DNA of 64,000 bases from positions 1,860,001 through 1,924,000 of the forward strand of contig JAZARR010000078.1 of the NCBI GenBank assembly GCA_037389465.1, given 5' to 3'. This stretch comes from Baylisascaris procyonis (taxonomy: Eukaryota; Nematoda; Chromadorea; Rhabditida; Ascarididae). Shown one piece after another: positions 23,301-34,600 of this stretch. The notes beneath the pieces were generated by a model. The model searched no databases. It was not told the origin of the DNA and saw only the letters and a list, made by a program, of their open reading frames with translations. The stretch's first letter is position 1, and every line of letters starts with the position of its first letter. The position numbers and the translations under genes were made by a program.

Positions 23301-26300
23301 ATATTGAGCAGAAGATGCAAGTAAACGCATAGCTACATTCTAAATAAGTATTTAAAGTTTATATACGATGTAGGCGCTATTGGCAGCGCGCTGAAAACGT
23401 TAACATGGAAATTATAAGTGTACTCCGCCCTAGAACAGCCAAGTTTAACAAGATGCGGAGTGCGCTTTCGCTTGAAATCCTTATGAGTGTTCAATGACCC
23501 ACGTGAGTTCGAACACACAGCATTTCTGAACCCACTTTGAAAACGCTTCTAAATTGCTTTAAATTGTTCAATCTTTCTTTGGTTGGAAATTTTCCACTTT
23601 CCCCTCATAAGTCGCATTAGAAAAGTTGCTTCATACATAATAAGATTAATAAATAAAGCAAAGCAAATGTTACGAGCAAATCATCTTGGGAAAGCATTTT
23701 GTCAAACCCAATAACACTATTCAATAAATACAGATAGTTGCCTTTCTCAGCAGAAAAAGCTGTTAAACATAGCGTGCGATGCATCTAAAAATTAAAGGAT
23801 CCTTTAAAGTGATAAAACTTCTAAGCTGAGTTTTTTGATGATGCTAAGAGCTTTACATCAAGAAATAAGCAATCAGAGAAACTATACCTTTTTTTTTTCC
23901 TCCAGAATTTATCAAAAAAAGCTTCAGTTTCAACTTCCCATGAATCATTTATATGTTCAGTGAAAAATTATCCACACACACCCCGTGTATAGAAAAAAAA
24001 TCAGCATTAACCTTTTAATATTGACTAAAAAGATAGTGGCTGTTTCTAAACATGAAGGGCTAACACCACGTTAAATTGGACATTACGATTACAGCGAACG
24101 TTGAACTCCCCTAATTTCAACTGCGCTTATAAAAATAAAAAAATTTCAGTTCACTAGCACCTGGAAGTTCTCTCAAATTTTAATATTCTAATATTCGAAA
24201 AAAAAAAATAAAAACCACGAAGATATTACAGAAGCTGGTAGAAACTATGAGCGCAATGAGTGAACTTTGAAACCTTATTGTAATTTAGTTTAACGTTTCG
24301 CAATAGCAGCAACATATAATAATGTCTATTGATATACGTAAAGACTTGCTATTTCATCTACACTCGAAAATCATTAAGTTGGTAGATTCATTTTTTTTGT
24401 GTTGCTAACAAATTTCAAGATTTGCACTCATTAAAATGTTCAAAAAAATTCCATATTCACTTATTACGATATCTCTAGAGGATCTGAGGAATTACCAAGG
24501 TTCGAACAGGCAATTGAAAAAAATTGAAGCCATCACTTCAGTATCGGTAATTAGCATGTTTAGTATGGTGCTAACGAAAAGAGTGAAATAAAATTGATGA
24601 GTGCCATCAGCTGCAGTTATGTCTAATAAGCGGAAAAAACTTTCTTATTTCGACGAGAAAATTTTTTTGTTGAATATTTGCGATCGTTTATCAAATTTGT
24701 AAATGTGGTAATATATAAAAGGAAAAAATCGGTTGATGAAACTCACATATTCAAAAAGAGGCACGGGATTGTAGGAACTGCAATCCTGAAAGACATTCGA
24801 CGTTTGAACGACCGTCCAAACGGCGAGCACAGCAAAGCGAAAAACAAATGCGGCCGCTAAATTCTTATGAATTGACAAACGCCGACATTGAATCGAATCG
24901 AAAATTGTGAACAGTACGAGTGCGGACACCAGTAAAGCAACCGATATTATGCTCAACGTTAACGAGACGCTGATCACCATTTCGCGCAGTAGATCAGGAC
25001 ACTGAAATATCAAACTGTTTAAGATCTGTCAGTAATATTTGCCGTCTGTCAATAAACATGCAATGTCAACAGGCGTGATTTTTTCGTTCCTCATTGAGGG
25101 TTCTTTAATGGCTTATAAGAAGATCGACCGCTCAATGGCATCTTCAGAAAGAATGCAGTTGGCACGAACCGTTGTACTTATTTTCTGGTTTTTAACTCTT
25201 CTGTTACGCGCATTCGAATATTCGACCACCATTCAAAACAGTAAAAAATCAACTTGATCACGCGTTGTTAGACCTCATCAATCAATCCAGCTTCGTTATT
25301 TTTTCCGAACTCGGATCATTCATCCCATCGTTGTTATTTAAGTGCATGATCCTAGGGCACTTTTCAGGATTCACTCGGATTCAAGATTTCAGGATTCAAA
25401 TCATAGCTACAACTCGATGGATCTTAGCGGAAGCGAATAAACAAATAATCCAACTATCTCTTCGATGCATCATAAGATCGTATCTGATATAAATTCACCA
25501 AATTCAACTTTATTTCGGTTTATGGAGTCATTCTTTAGAAAAAACGACAAATTAAGGAGTATTTTATCGCATATTTAACGTGAGAACTTACGCGGAAATG
25601 TACTACATAATAAGGCAGTTAGCTTACCCTATGCATTACATTTTATGACATACCCTGCAACACCTTGAGGTTTTTTGATTTTTTTTTTGGGGTACATACG
25701 AGGATAAAATGAGCGAAGCGGAAATGGCAATTTTCATAGTGGAACATATCTGTCACATGCAGGTTTTTTGTCTATGAGCAAATGAATGTTTATATTCGAG
25801 TGATCGTTCATACAACGACCGAAATGCAGGATCACCAGCGAAACGAGGCATTAATGGTTACTGAAAAATGCCACCGTGAGGTTTCAATCCTGTTAGTGCC
25901 TTCGGCGTGCAAATGGACACTCGAAGATCGGTCGCCGGCATAAGGAACCTAAAGGAACGCTTATACCAACAACAGGCATAAAATCAACGATCCATTTCAG
26001 CATCACTTGAAGGCCCTCCTCCCCTCGCTCCCTCCCCACCCTCAACCCCCTCAAGGAGCGAGTGATGCTTTAAAAGGTGTATGGCATTAGCAATTCGGAT
26101 CTTATGATATCGTTTAAAGAATGCTCACTAGCGTATTATGTTGAAGGATGAACCGCTTTGTTCAAAATCATTCGTTAATGAAGCTAATAGTGGAACAATT
26201 TCGAAATTTCTTTGCTCATCTTTAAATGTAATTACCTGAAGACAACCTTTCGAACAGCCTTACAAGAGCAATCGTAACTAAGCATAATCACTAGCGCATT

Positions 26301-26936
26301 AATATTCGTTATTTAAACGTACAGCAATGACCCGACCGAAATCACAGAATCGTCGGAATGCTTATACATGGGTCATACACCCAATATGACTAATTAAATA
26401 AATTGGGCAACGGGCAAATGCTTTAGGATCCTGTAATCTCCCGAGTCCCCCTTTCCAGACTATCCCCTCATTTTCATCCACACATCGATTTTAGAGCAAA
26501 AAGAATTTCAATAATATACTTTCAATATATGCTGAAGCGGTCTCCAAAATAATTGATGCGCTTGATCAGGTTTCAGTTGCTCCAGTAGTATGAGGGTGGC
26601 GGTCAATGAGTACTTTCTTTTATGGAGGTATAGCTGAGGAAAGTGGCTGCATTCCATATAAGCACGTGCTTCTTTAAAAGCCTAATGAGTGAAAGCTATA
26701 AATTCGCTTTGACAGGGCGCCTGGAAAATCGATCGATATCCTTTCAACGTTTTGAGTGTTTTCCCAACAAATCAGTTCCCTTCTATTCGTAAACAGATAT
26801 TTTCACATGGAATTTTCAGACCACACCGGTATATTTCCATAATTTGCTAACCTCCATAGAAGAAAGCCAATTATGTTACTAATACAAGAAGGTCAATAAT
26901 GGTACTGGTATATATATCAATAAGAATGCATCAGTT

Positions 26937-27031
<95 letters not shown>

Positions 27032-30000
27032 TTTTCGAGCTTTTGCTTGATTTTAATTTTTTTGTGAACGCTCTTGTTCAGAGATCACCCCCCATATAGT
27101 TTCTGGCAACCGTACTGTATAAAGTCTCCATCCGTTCAAAATTCGTTCGCATAAGCGAACGGAAAAAAGTGGCTGAGAGTTTCCAAGTGATGTGGTTCAT
27201 GAAAAGGACTGTGGTAGACAATTACTGCATCCCTTCAGGCAGTGGCAAACAATCGCATTGTTCCTAGAATTATCTCCTCTAAAAATGCTTTTGTATTGTA
27301 GACATTTATGAAAATATAAAGTGTGATCATTGAATATCGGCTAATGTAATCATCAAATTTGCAAATAATTTACCGTCCTGCAAAAGCCAATGATGCACTG
27401 CGGATGATACTTGATAACGTCGATGCATTGCGCATATATAGGATCCGCCCATGTTCCGTTGGTTTGACATAACCGCTGAACGTTGAACTCTCCTAGGCGA
27501 ATTGCGAATAATGCACTCATTATTCTTATGTGATATAAATTCTTTGGAAAATTTCAAACGAGATCGAACAATTCCAAATGAAATTTCATTGGTGGAATAA
27601 TTTCAAATGGAATCGTTGAACTGCCCTCAACTTGAAAATCACATCTCGCTCATGAATGTTTGCTTTTCGTGTCCGTATTTGCTCATATTTTATCGTTCGT
27701 TTTGATAGCGTTATAATTTGCTAGCCTCATTGCAAGCAAAAAAACGTCTTTTCAAACATTCATCTATTTTTACAAGCAAAAAGCTAATACTATTGAATGA
27801 TAAACTGAACAAATGAAAGCACGACAAGCTACACGCCCAGCATGTCAACGAAAAAAATGAATGAGCACAAATTTACACCGTGAATTTTTTTCAGCGAAAT
27901 CAATTCATCAAATAGAAGCAACATAAGTTTCAAACGTTTCTTCATTGTGCGACATCATTCCAGCTCTGTGAAGTGAAAGCAGCACTTGGCAATAACTTTG
28001 AGTGAGTGCCTCAACTAGGCCTCGAAGCTATCATAAATAACTGCAGCTTTTAGCCTAGACTTTGAAACTTTTGTTCGCATTTTGTTTCTCAAAATACAAA
28101 ACAGCTGTTTACAGGTGTTGACGCTAAAGAAGTGAGGAATTTCAGGTTGAAGCTGGAAAAAATGACAGCGAGTTTAAAAAAGGTAGTATGGAATCTGACT
28201 TACTCGCAATGCGTTCGCAACCGGGCACGTTCAAGCAGTACGTGAATGGGCATTTTCGCTCAGCCACCTCTCCAATAGCGGCACTCTGCCAACAGAGTGA
28301 CCTATCAAAATTTGCTGCGCAGCCCCTGCAAGTTGTATTGCTAATATAGGTGACATTAGCATTTTTCTCGAAAAGAATATTTTCGCGTTAGAGAGGTTGG
28401 TTTTTGGGGTTAATATCAAAATTAAATTGAAAAAATGCAAAGAATGAGATATGAGGGTGATTTCCTCAGGTACAGACAGGAGAATTGAATGTGTATTAAC
28501 AAGGACCTAAGAAGGAAAAGAACGAAAAATGCGTTGGTAAAACGCTGCAATCAACCCCTTGTGAAAAACACTATGAATACTACAAACATTTTATAATGGT
28601 AAGAAAAGTAATTGACTTCTCAATATAAGAAGAAAATGTTACCTCGCTTTTTCACCTGCTAAACGCATGGGATGGACAAAATTTTTCTTTCAGTATTACT
28701 TTTATCAGGCATCATATTCTATTTTCGGAAAATATTTTAATAAAGTAAAAGCAAAAGAAAAAAAGAATTTTCGATGAACTCGTTTGTTCGCTTCATCAAT
28801 CATGTACAACACAGCAATTCTCATGCGCGTTTCTTCATTTCTTTATTAGTGCAAAATGTCTGAGGCATTTCAACATTATAGAGAAACATATAGAGCCGAC
28901 ATTGATTGTAGCAAATATAAGTTCACGCTTTGACGCTTTCAACTAGAGATTTAGCACGCTTCCATAGGCATGACGAATGTTACCGCACAAAAAAAAGCAA
29001 TTTTATTTTTCGCTTATTTAGATCGATTTATCTCAGCGATGATACATGTCAGTAGTTTAAGCAATAGAGGGGTTTTTCTATTTGCTCATTCACTATTGAA
29101 AGAGACCATTTAGCAAAAATGATGTTCTATGCTGGCCATGATTAGAGCATGACGGTTAGCATTTTCTACGCATCTATAGAAAAATATTTCTATAATAGCT
29201 TAGTAGAAGAAAATTTGTGGAATTATAATAAATAATGCATAATCAAAATGGTTTAAAAAACTATAATCATACATAAGTGTGCAGATTACAATTTAATTCC
29301 GTGCAGATTATTCGCATTTTATAAGAAGCTATTTGTTTAGTAAAGCTAAAATCCATAAAAAGATGTAGATGAAATTGATGAAATAATCAATACGAAATCA
29401 ATAATAATTGTGTGACAAATGATTATATGATAAATGAATGATATGATAAATGAAATGATTATATAACAAAATCAATAGTAAGTATCATAGGCTGGAAATA
29501 AATCACAGAACGAAATTTTCAACAAAAATATAATATTCGAATCACGCATTAATATGTGACTTTAATAGATGGGCAATAGGAAATCTAATCAGTTACACTT
29601 ATGAAAGTCTAAATTTCTCCCTCTTCAAATATCCCTCATTATCTTTTGAAGAGAGGAAACATGGAAAGAAATTTTTAAAAACCGTTGACAGAAGTTATGA
29701 CGCATGTCGAACAGGAAGCGTAACATATCATATTAACTCGAATGAAGCCACTAATCGAATAGACCCCCCACGATATGGAAAATCTTTCTTGGTTTCTATT
29801 TTTCACGCAGAAAATATAGAAAACACAAGCGTTTTACTAATGAAAGTCGCATATTTTGAGCTCAAATGTTTGCCTTTTCCCTTTAACATTCCCTAATGTC
29901 GAGTTTAACTAATGCCGAATAACATACGCATTTTCCGCCTCCGCACGCCGTGAAAAATACAGCGCCCGCCTCCGAGATAAGATGAAGTTTTTGATGCAAC

Positions 30001-31238
30001 ATATAATGTGCTATGTAGTCAATTTTTGCAGTGAGTTGCATAAAATTTCAACCAACAAACGCAATAGATGAATTTTTCTTTTTTTTTTCTCGATAATTTT
30101 TACGATAAGAAGATGTGAAAATGTACTTATATTTTGAAGTAAACATTGATGCCTCTCACCAGAGAAAATAGTGTTCACCAACATCTCGAGAAATCTTGTT
30201 GCGAATCTTTCACTTGCTTATATAAAAATAAAAATTCGAAGTATGAAGCTTTTTTACATTAGATGCATTTTATTCACGAATTAAACACACATAGTCTAAC
30301 ATCCTGATTTTAGCAGCAAATGACTTGCATAGAGATTATATCAACAACCAAGTTTGCTATCTCATTTTATTCAAGTAGCCAGTATACTAGAATTTCCAAC
30401 TGCGATACTAACGATGAAGTATAGATTTTTTTTTTGGAGGCATAACTGTCCTCTGGGTAAAATCTCAGTGCGGTTTCGTAGGAATACCTTTTTGAAAGGA
30501 CAGAAAACATGAGTGGTCTAGCAGTGGGAGGCGTTTTGAATATTGTGTTGATTTATCCACTATCTTGGTATTATGCATACTGACTACGTGCTACTTACTA
30601 CGTGATGTCAGTCGCTTGGTACACTGAAGTATGTTGCTTTGAAAAAGTTTTCACAATGCTAAAAAAGATCAACAATGATAGCCTAATAGGAACTCCCGTA
30701 GAAGAAGATAATGGTGATGAAGTATTTGTCGTGAAATTGAATGATGATCATTGCAAGCATACAAATTTCACCGCAAATTTCAACTATTAACGCGGGAACC
30801 TAGAAATTAAACTTAATTGCGCGCTCGTGTGTATTGATATTCCGAGGCCTAAGAATGCGTGTATTCGGTCGAAGCAGTTGATGCTTTAGCTAGCCATTTG
30901 TGGAAACATTCAACAGCTAGCTTTAAAAACATTAAACAATTTGTGATATTTACAAAATATTTGGAAAAACTTCCGCTTAAGGTGAGCTTTACAACGCGAA
31001 TTTAAAGCATTCACTAGCAAAGAAAATGGCAAACACAATAGAGTTTTGCTGTTGCTAATTTTATTACTGCTCAAGGATATCCATACGAGGAAACATTTCA
31101 TTGAGCTTAATAGACGATGTTGTTACTGAACGAAGTATTTACTTACGTAGATCCATTATGCGAGAATGCACCACCATGAGTGATGAGCTCGATACACGTT
31201 GCTCGCTCTCGTCCGATCACTCCGCCTGACATGAACAC
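14176..31238 (-). CDS. pdfr-1: secretin-family (class B) neuropeptide GPCR, PDF receptor-like
   Basis: This is a seven-TM peptide receptor of the neuronal membrane. Eleven - strand exons join in phase: 31147-31232 (or 31238), 28204-28325, 27374-27492, 24747-25001, 20327-20371, 18501-18615, 16501-16643, 15945-16030, 15233-15359, 14833-14927 and 14176-14335. They give 1353 nt, 450 residues and a stop. The N-terminus is a Cys-rich hormone-receptor domain (FDRSLCW, CPFTYC, GTWADP). TM1-TM2 include [16 protein letters not shown]3 includes [13 protein letters not shown]4 [13 protein letters not shown]5 [16 protein letters not shown]6 [14 protein letters not shown] and TM7 [17 protein letters not shown]. 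The tail is hydrophilic and ends LEHSTD. Every intron phase closes without a frameshift. Class B is certain; PDFR-1 rather than another nematode SEB receptor is from memory and moderately sure. No signal peptide is visible, so an upstream exon is likely. Introns run from 305 nt to 4.4 kb. Confidence 0.92.
14833..14927 (-). CDS. pdfr-1: class B GPCR exon (TM7 and helix 8)
   Basis: The acceptor is ATTTCAG and the donor GTGAGT. The exon encodes [20 protein letters not shown], the class B TM7/helix 8 signature, and ends in phase 2 within an Arg codon. Confidence 0.95.
15233..15359 (-). CDS. pdfr-1: class B GPCR exon (TM6 and ECL3)
   Basis: The acceptor is TCTTTCAG and the donor GTTTCA. The exon encodes [17 protein letters not shown], then a Pro/Glu-rich ECL3 (FYEPPEPSS) and the start of TM7 (LQHSQ). 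The K-ATL-LVPL-G pattern is the class B TM6 hallmark. Confidence 0.95.
15565..15576. repeat. poly-G run in the class B GPCR intron 15360-15944
   Basis: Twelve consecutive G preceded by GTGGGGA on the + strand, giving C-runs in the receptor pre-mRNA. Confidence 0.9.
15945..16030 (-). CDS. pdfr-1: class B GPCR exon (end of TM5 and ICL3)
   Basis: The acceptor is ACTTGCAG and the donor GTAAGT. The exon encodes [20 protein letters not shown] and then NTAESKKI, with the ILV-KLR motif at the TM5-ICL3 border. It ends in phase 2. Confidence 0.93.
16501..16643 (-). CDS. pdfr-1: class B GPCR exon (TM4, ECL2, TM5)
   Basis: The acceptor is ATTTTCAG and the donor GTGAGT. The exon encodes [13 protein letters not shown] (TM4), an ECL2 with the conserved Cys-Trp pair (SFCWLP) and [12 protein letters not shown] (TM5). 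The intron 16031-16500 follows. Confidence 0.95.
17104..17772 (+). pseudogene. 222-codon open frame, possible serpentine chemoreceptor remnant
   Basis: This is the longest stop-free frame in the window. It lies on the + strand inside the 1.86-kb class B GPCR intron at 16644-18500, opposite in direction to that gene. It runs from after the TGA at 17101 to a stop at 17770-17772. Several stretches are hydrophobic ([36 protein letters not shown]). The pattern PSIYIRIF then [13 protein letters not shown] resembles TM1-TM2 of nematode srg/srv-type receptors, and [12 protein letters not shown] resembles the TM3 end. Possible start codons are unclear, and splice sites inside the frame are possible but weak. 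It could be an intron-retained or decayed nested receptor. The family call is an inference from pattern only. Confidence 0.35.
18501..18615 (-). CDS. pdfr-1: class B GPCR exon (TM3, ICL2, start of TM4)
   Basis: The acceptor is GTTTCAG and the donor GTAAGC. The exon encodes [27 protein letters not shown] and the start of TM4 (LLCGW). The W-L-EG-YL motif is the class B TM3 signature. The intron to the next exon is 16644-18500. Confidence 0.95.
20327..20371 (-). CDS. pdfr-1: class B GPCR microexon (ECL1 to TM3)
   Basis: A 45-nt exon with acceptor ACTTTCAG and donor GTAAGT, in phase 0 at both ends. It encodes [15 protein letters not shown] and supplies the conserved TM3 Cys that pairs with the ECL2 Cys. 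It is flanked by introns of 1.7 kb (18616-20326) and 4.4 kb (20372-24746). Confidence 0.92.
21371..22666 (+). other. cluster of hydrophobic open frames in a class B GPCR intron
   Basis: Several + strand frames cover this stretch of the 4.4-kb intron. At 21371-21604 a basic frame ends beside GTAAGT. At 21681-22016 a frame has two hydrophobic segments. At 22391-22666 a frame ends [14 protein letters not shown]. In texture they resemble pieces of a multi-TM receptor, but no continuous splice-joined model could be built and no family signature was recognised. Confidence 0.2.
24747..25001 (-). CDS. pdfr-1: class B GPCR exon (TM1, ICL1, TM2)
   Basis: The acceptor is GATATTTCAG and the donor GTGAGT. 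The exon has 85 codons in phase 0/0. It encodes [18 protein letters not shown] and on into TM1, then ICL1 with the [10 protein letters not shown] motif, then TM2 ([12 protein letters not shown]) and FQDC. Confidence 0.95.
26009..26055. other. C-rich tract (G-quadruplex potential on the - strand)
   Basis: Repeated CCCTCC, CCCC and CCCT runs in the intron 25002-27373, so the transcribed strand of the receptor pre-mRNA carries G-runs here. Confidence 0.7.
26939..27026. repeat. (TA)n microsatellite
   Basis: An uninterrupted TA dinucleotide run of about 88 bp inside the class B GPCR intron 25002-27373. It can extrude a cruciform and is likely to vary in length. Confidence 0.98.
27374..27492 (-). 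CDS. pdfr-1: class B GPCR exon (second half of hormone-receptor domain)
   Basis: The acceptor CGCCTAG gives two bases that complete an Arg codon; the donor is GTAAAT. The exon encodes [20 protein letters not shown] and then [17 protein letters not shown]. The conserved Cys and the GTW Trp of the domain are present. A nearer acceptor (CGTTCAG before 27475) would break the phase with the upstream exon. Confidence 0.87.
28204..28325 (-). CDS. pdfr-1: class B GPCR exon (first half of hormone-receptor domain)
   Basis: The acceptor is ACTTGCAG and the donor GTAAGT. The exon encodes [20 protein letters not shown] and then [19 protein letters not shown]. The FD-LCW and CP pattern is the peptide hormone-receptor domain. 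It starts in phase 2 and ends in phase 1. The intron 27493-28203 follows. Confidence 0.92.
31147..31238 (-). CDS. pdfr-1: class B GPCR first visible exon (N-terminus)
   Basis: The donor GTAAGT after AC leaves phase 2, which matches the next exon. The exon encodes [18 protein letters not shown] and then AFSHNGS, with an N-glycosylation site and the first domain Cys. Two acceptors are possible: TTGTAG before 31238, which keeps an in-frame ATG (31230-31232, MSGGVIG), or ATGTCAG before 31225, which needs an upstream exon ending in phase 1. There is no signal peptide, so the second or a further exon is plausible. Confidence 0.82.
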
Positions 31239-31379
31239 CTACAATGAGTTTTATTTACCACTCTAGCGATCATTTATCCAACCGTTTGTCAGCGTTTTTA
31301 CACTGCACACTATTTATCAGTTCATATCACATATTGTTTTAATAAATTGCACTAAGCATCACCAAAGCGCTATACGAAA

Positions 31380-31460
31380 GTCACACATATGTATCACATA
31401 TGTGTCGATTTCGTATTACATATGCATATCATATTATATGTGTGATACATATATCAAAAA
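31380..31460. promoter_or_regulatory. imperfect inverted repeats of CATATG/TGTATCACATATG upstream of the GPCR exon
   Basis: ACATATGTATCACATATGTG is followed about 40 bp later by a diverged inverted copy ending TGTGTGATACATATAT. The block lies 140 bp upstream of the first visible receptor exon and contains three CATATG E-box-type hexamers. A regulatory role is an inference from position. Confidence 0.3.
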
Positions 31461-33057
31461 TAATGTACGTATCATATAGGCATGAGAATAATGTGTAAAA
31501 ATAATATGAGTGGAAGTGGCAAGAATTGTCGAAAAGTGTGTGCATACACCTAAAAAGCGGATATGAAGAAAATTAATCCTGAAAAATGAGTCGACAGGGG
31601 ATTACCAGAATGAATCCATGATACATGCACTAATAGGAGTGCAAGCAAGCTATATTCACCTTATTTGCCTGAATTTCAAGCGTCACCCTCAGAACACCGC
31701 TGTGGTCTCATAAATTATAGTGATCAAATACTTTTAACACCTTCAATATCATATACCTATAATACCTTAAAGTAATCAAACAGTTGAACTCATCCGAGTA
31801 TGCTTTGCAAAACTGATTTACATAGAACATTTTTGGGTTGGAAAGGAAGCGAACGACTGAAAAAAAATTGTAAGGAGTAATTAAAGGCGGCCTAATTTAT
31901 CGACTTCTCTAGCCGATGCAGTTCACTATGACATTTGCTTAGTGCTGCAAGCGTTTATTTAATGCGTTGTGTTGTGTTGAAATGACAACTTCTCAACGAT
32001 GAAACAGCTTGAATGAAAGCACGCTTGAAGAACATAAATTCAGTGCACTCAACAACGTTGACGACTGGCATCACTCAAACGAAAAACAGCTACAACACAA
32101 GATCGTACATGTGCTACCATCTAACGACATTTATAGCAAAGACCACAACATAACACTGTCTAATTTAGCAACAATAATAAACTCACAAGCATGCTTCCAT
32201 TCCGTGTGCGTCAACGTTGAACGTGCAGATAGATTGCCACTACCCAAAAAATAAAAAGAATGAAAATTTCAGAAGCAATGCTTAATAAATTTAGTTGTTA
32301 TTCTCAAAAATAGTTAACGAAGTCTAGGAATAGAAGACAAGAGCTATTATGTTGAATAAGCATTGCAAAGAAATGCTAAATTCAAGTCTCACAAAACTCC
32401 AAGTTCAATATTGACTATGAGTGAATAATAAAAAATCAGCCTCTTTTTGAAAATCCCAACACTAAGCCAAGAGCATTCGTTGATGTCGCGGAAAAGATCG
32501 CCAAATAATGTTCACGAAATTACAAATTTGGATGATTCAATAGCAAAAAAAAGAACAACATCGTTCGCCGTAATCCGAGAAACAAGACAATATTACTTTC
32601 AGGTATTTCGGTTATAGGGAATTCATAGCCATTGAAGATTTGCTGCACAGCTGATCTCAGCCTGTCAGCAATGAAGGTGTCTCTTTTTTTAAAGCAACGG
32701 TAGGTTAGTGAACAGTGAACGTGCTTAAGCATTCTATTTTGAGCCGTGAGAGCATATTTCACGGGAATGTTCAAGTTCGGCGAGTGTTTAATGCTGCAGA
32801 AATAGCTGATTTATTGTATTTGATGAAGGGAGGAATTCTTATGCAAAGACAACAAAAAACTTACGAACATAGAATGGCAAAAGAAAGACGACATAAATTT
32901 CTTGCATTGCGGAAATACCATTTTAAGGCAACATTTTCACTTGATTCTGATGAAAACTTAAAGGTCAGTAGCATATTTATTGAGCAACCTTATTTAAAAT
33001 TTCAAATTCACGAAAACTTATAAACGGCAAGAAGCGATGTGCACTATATTTCGCCTT

Positions 33058-33115
33058 AGTTTCACGTCAAACATGAAACATTTCACGTGAAATAAGAATA
33101 TTTCACGTGAAGCAA
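33058..33115. promoter_or_regulatory. paired TTTCACGTGA palindromes
   Basis: Two copies of TTTCACGTGAA lie about 23 bp apart. A third TTTCACGT half-site lies just upstream. CACGTG is the canonical bHLH/E-box core. No adjacent gene start is visible, so function is unknown. Confidence 0.35.
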
Positions 33116-33849
33116 AAATATGGAGATGAGCATGGATGAACAAAGAGTATCATTTGTTTAAACAAAAGATATCGGGAAAATTAGTTGTGTGTGATTTTTT
33201 CTAAAGAAGATTAGCGAACGTTCAGCTGCTTACAGCATCTTTTTTTACAATTGAAACGATGAGCAGCAAGTCGCGAAACAAACATATGAACGAAATATGA
33301 TGCTTTCGTTATTCGTTCAACGGAGAAATTTTCTCTATTCAAATCAACTAGCACTGATTTATGAATCTCATAAAAATATTATTTTACTTCTCTTCGTATA
33401 GTGAGCTTATTTTGTTTGCAAGTCGATATGTGGTCAAGAGGCGACTTTGATCGCCTAGAAGAATGATGAGATGAAACGATCCGACCTGATGGAATATGAA
33501 TATAGCTGCTAAATGGGTGATGCTATCTTAATCGAGGAATTTACTGAAAACATGGGATCGCTTATAACGCTACCATAATATCTCTAATGTGCAATAACGT
33601 TGCGATGAAAGTTGCATTAAAACTTCAGCTTCAATGTTGCTGCGAGTGCTGATGAAAAATCATTAGAAATGCGATGTAAGGTTAATCGTCACGCGTGTTC
33701 GACCCTCGGAAAATAGTGCAATGTTGAGAACGAAAGCTCGGGGCGGCGTCACATCATAGAGGGCGTGAATATGTTAGTACCTTTTTTTTCGCTGCATCAA
33801 TTACTACTTAGCCAAAGACCGGAAGTTATGAGGTGGCTACGTATGAGGA

Positions 33850-33969
<120 letters not shown>

Positions 33970-34008
33970 CTTCGGTTGTTGAATGTTAGCAATGCAGTTA
34001 TACAATGA

Positions 34009-34600
34009 CGGTCTGTAGTAACAAATGGCCATTACCTTGAATGCATTAGGGCAGAAAAGAATCTTGTACACCGTTCATCAAATGCGGAGGATGTTATCGT
34101 CGAGTATCTTGATTTCATGGAGGAGCTAAAACTGGTGAATGCATTTTTGGATGCAATCTGTGACAGTTTCAAGCTAGCACACGTGGCGGAAGGACCATCT
34201 AGCTGAATAGAAGCGAACACGTAACGAAATGCATTTTGCGTTCAAATTGAATGAAGACCCAGTGCAGCAAATGAAGCCTTTGAATCCCAACGCTTAATAA
34301 TTCTAGAGTTGGAGGATCGATTTGAAACTATGGAACAGTGGAAGTGACCACCCACAAGTGTCTAGTGACTATATGGGGTTACCGTAAGCTATGTGCGAAT
34401 CAGTGAGTGCTTAATGGAGCCATATGAATACTTGAAGGAGAAAGACAAGTAAGGAGGTGGCACTGTGAGATACTTGCTTAGAAGTGAGCTGTCCGCAGTG
34501 CCGATGATCGAAGTGGATAGGTTGCCGGCAAGGCGCGAACGAACACTCGCCACCCTTGTGGCGCCCCTGCTAGCCTAGGCCACTTTGCGACAGCATCAAT
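34009..34600 (+). pseudogene. decayed coding-like segment, unidentified
   Basis: Three successive + strand frames have coding texture and higher GC than their surroundings. They are 34009-34206 (contains EYLDFMEELKLVNAFLDAI), about 34249-34347 (contains LIILELEDRFETMEQW) and about 34458-34580 (contains PMIEVDRLPARRERTL). Each is closed by a stop in a shifted frame. This would fit a degraded retrotransposon gag-like polyprotein, but no family signature was recognised. Confidence 0.25.

Noticed and set aside
25039..25492. Two + strand frames next to the TM1-TM2 exon
   Set aside because: Intronic, antisense to the receptor and without domain or splice evidence.
33680..33705. GTGTTCGACCCTCGG resembling a tRNA B box
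   Set aside because: No A box or cloverleaf upstream.
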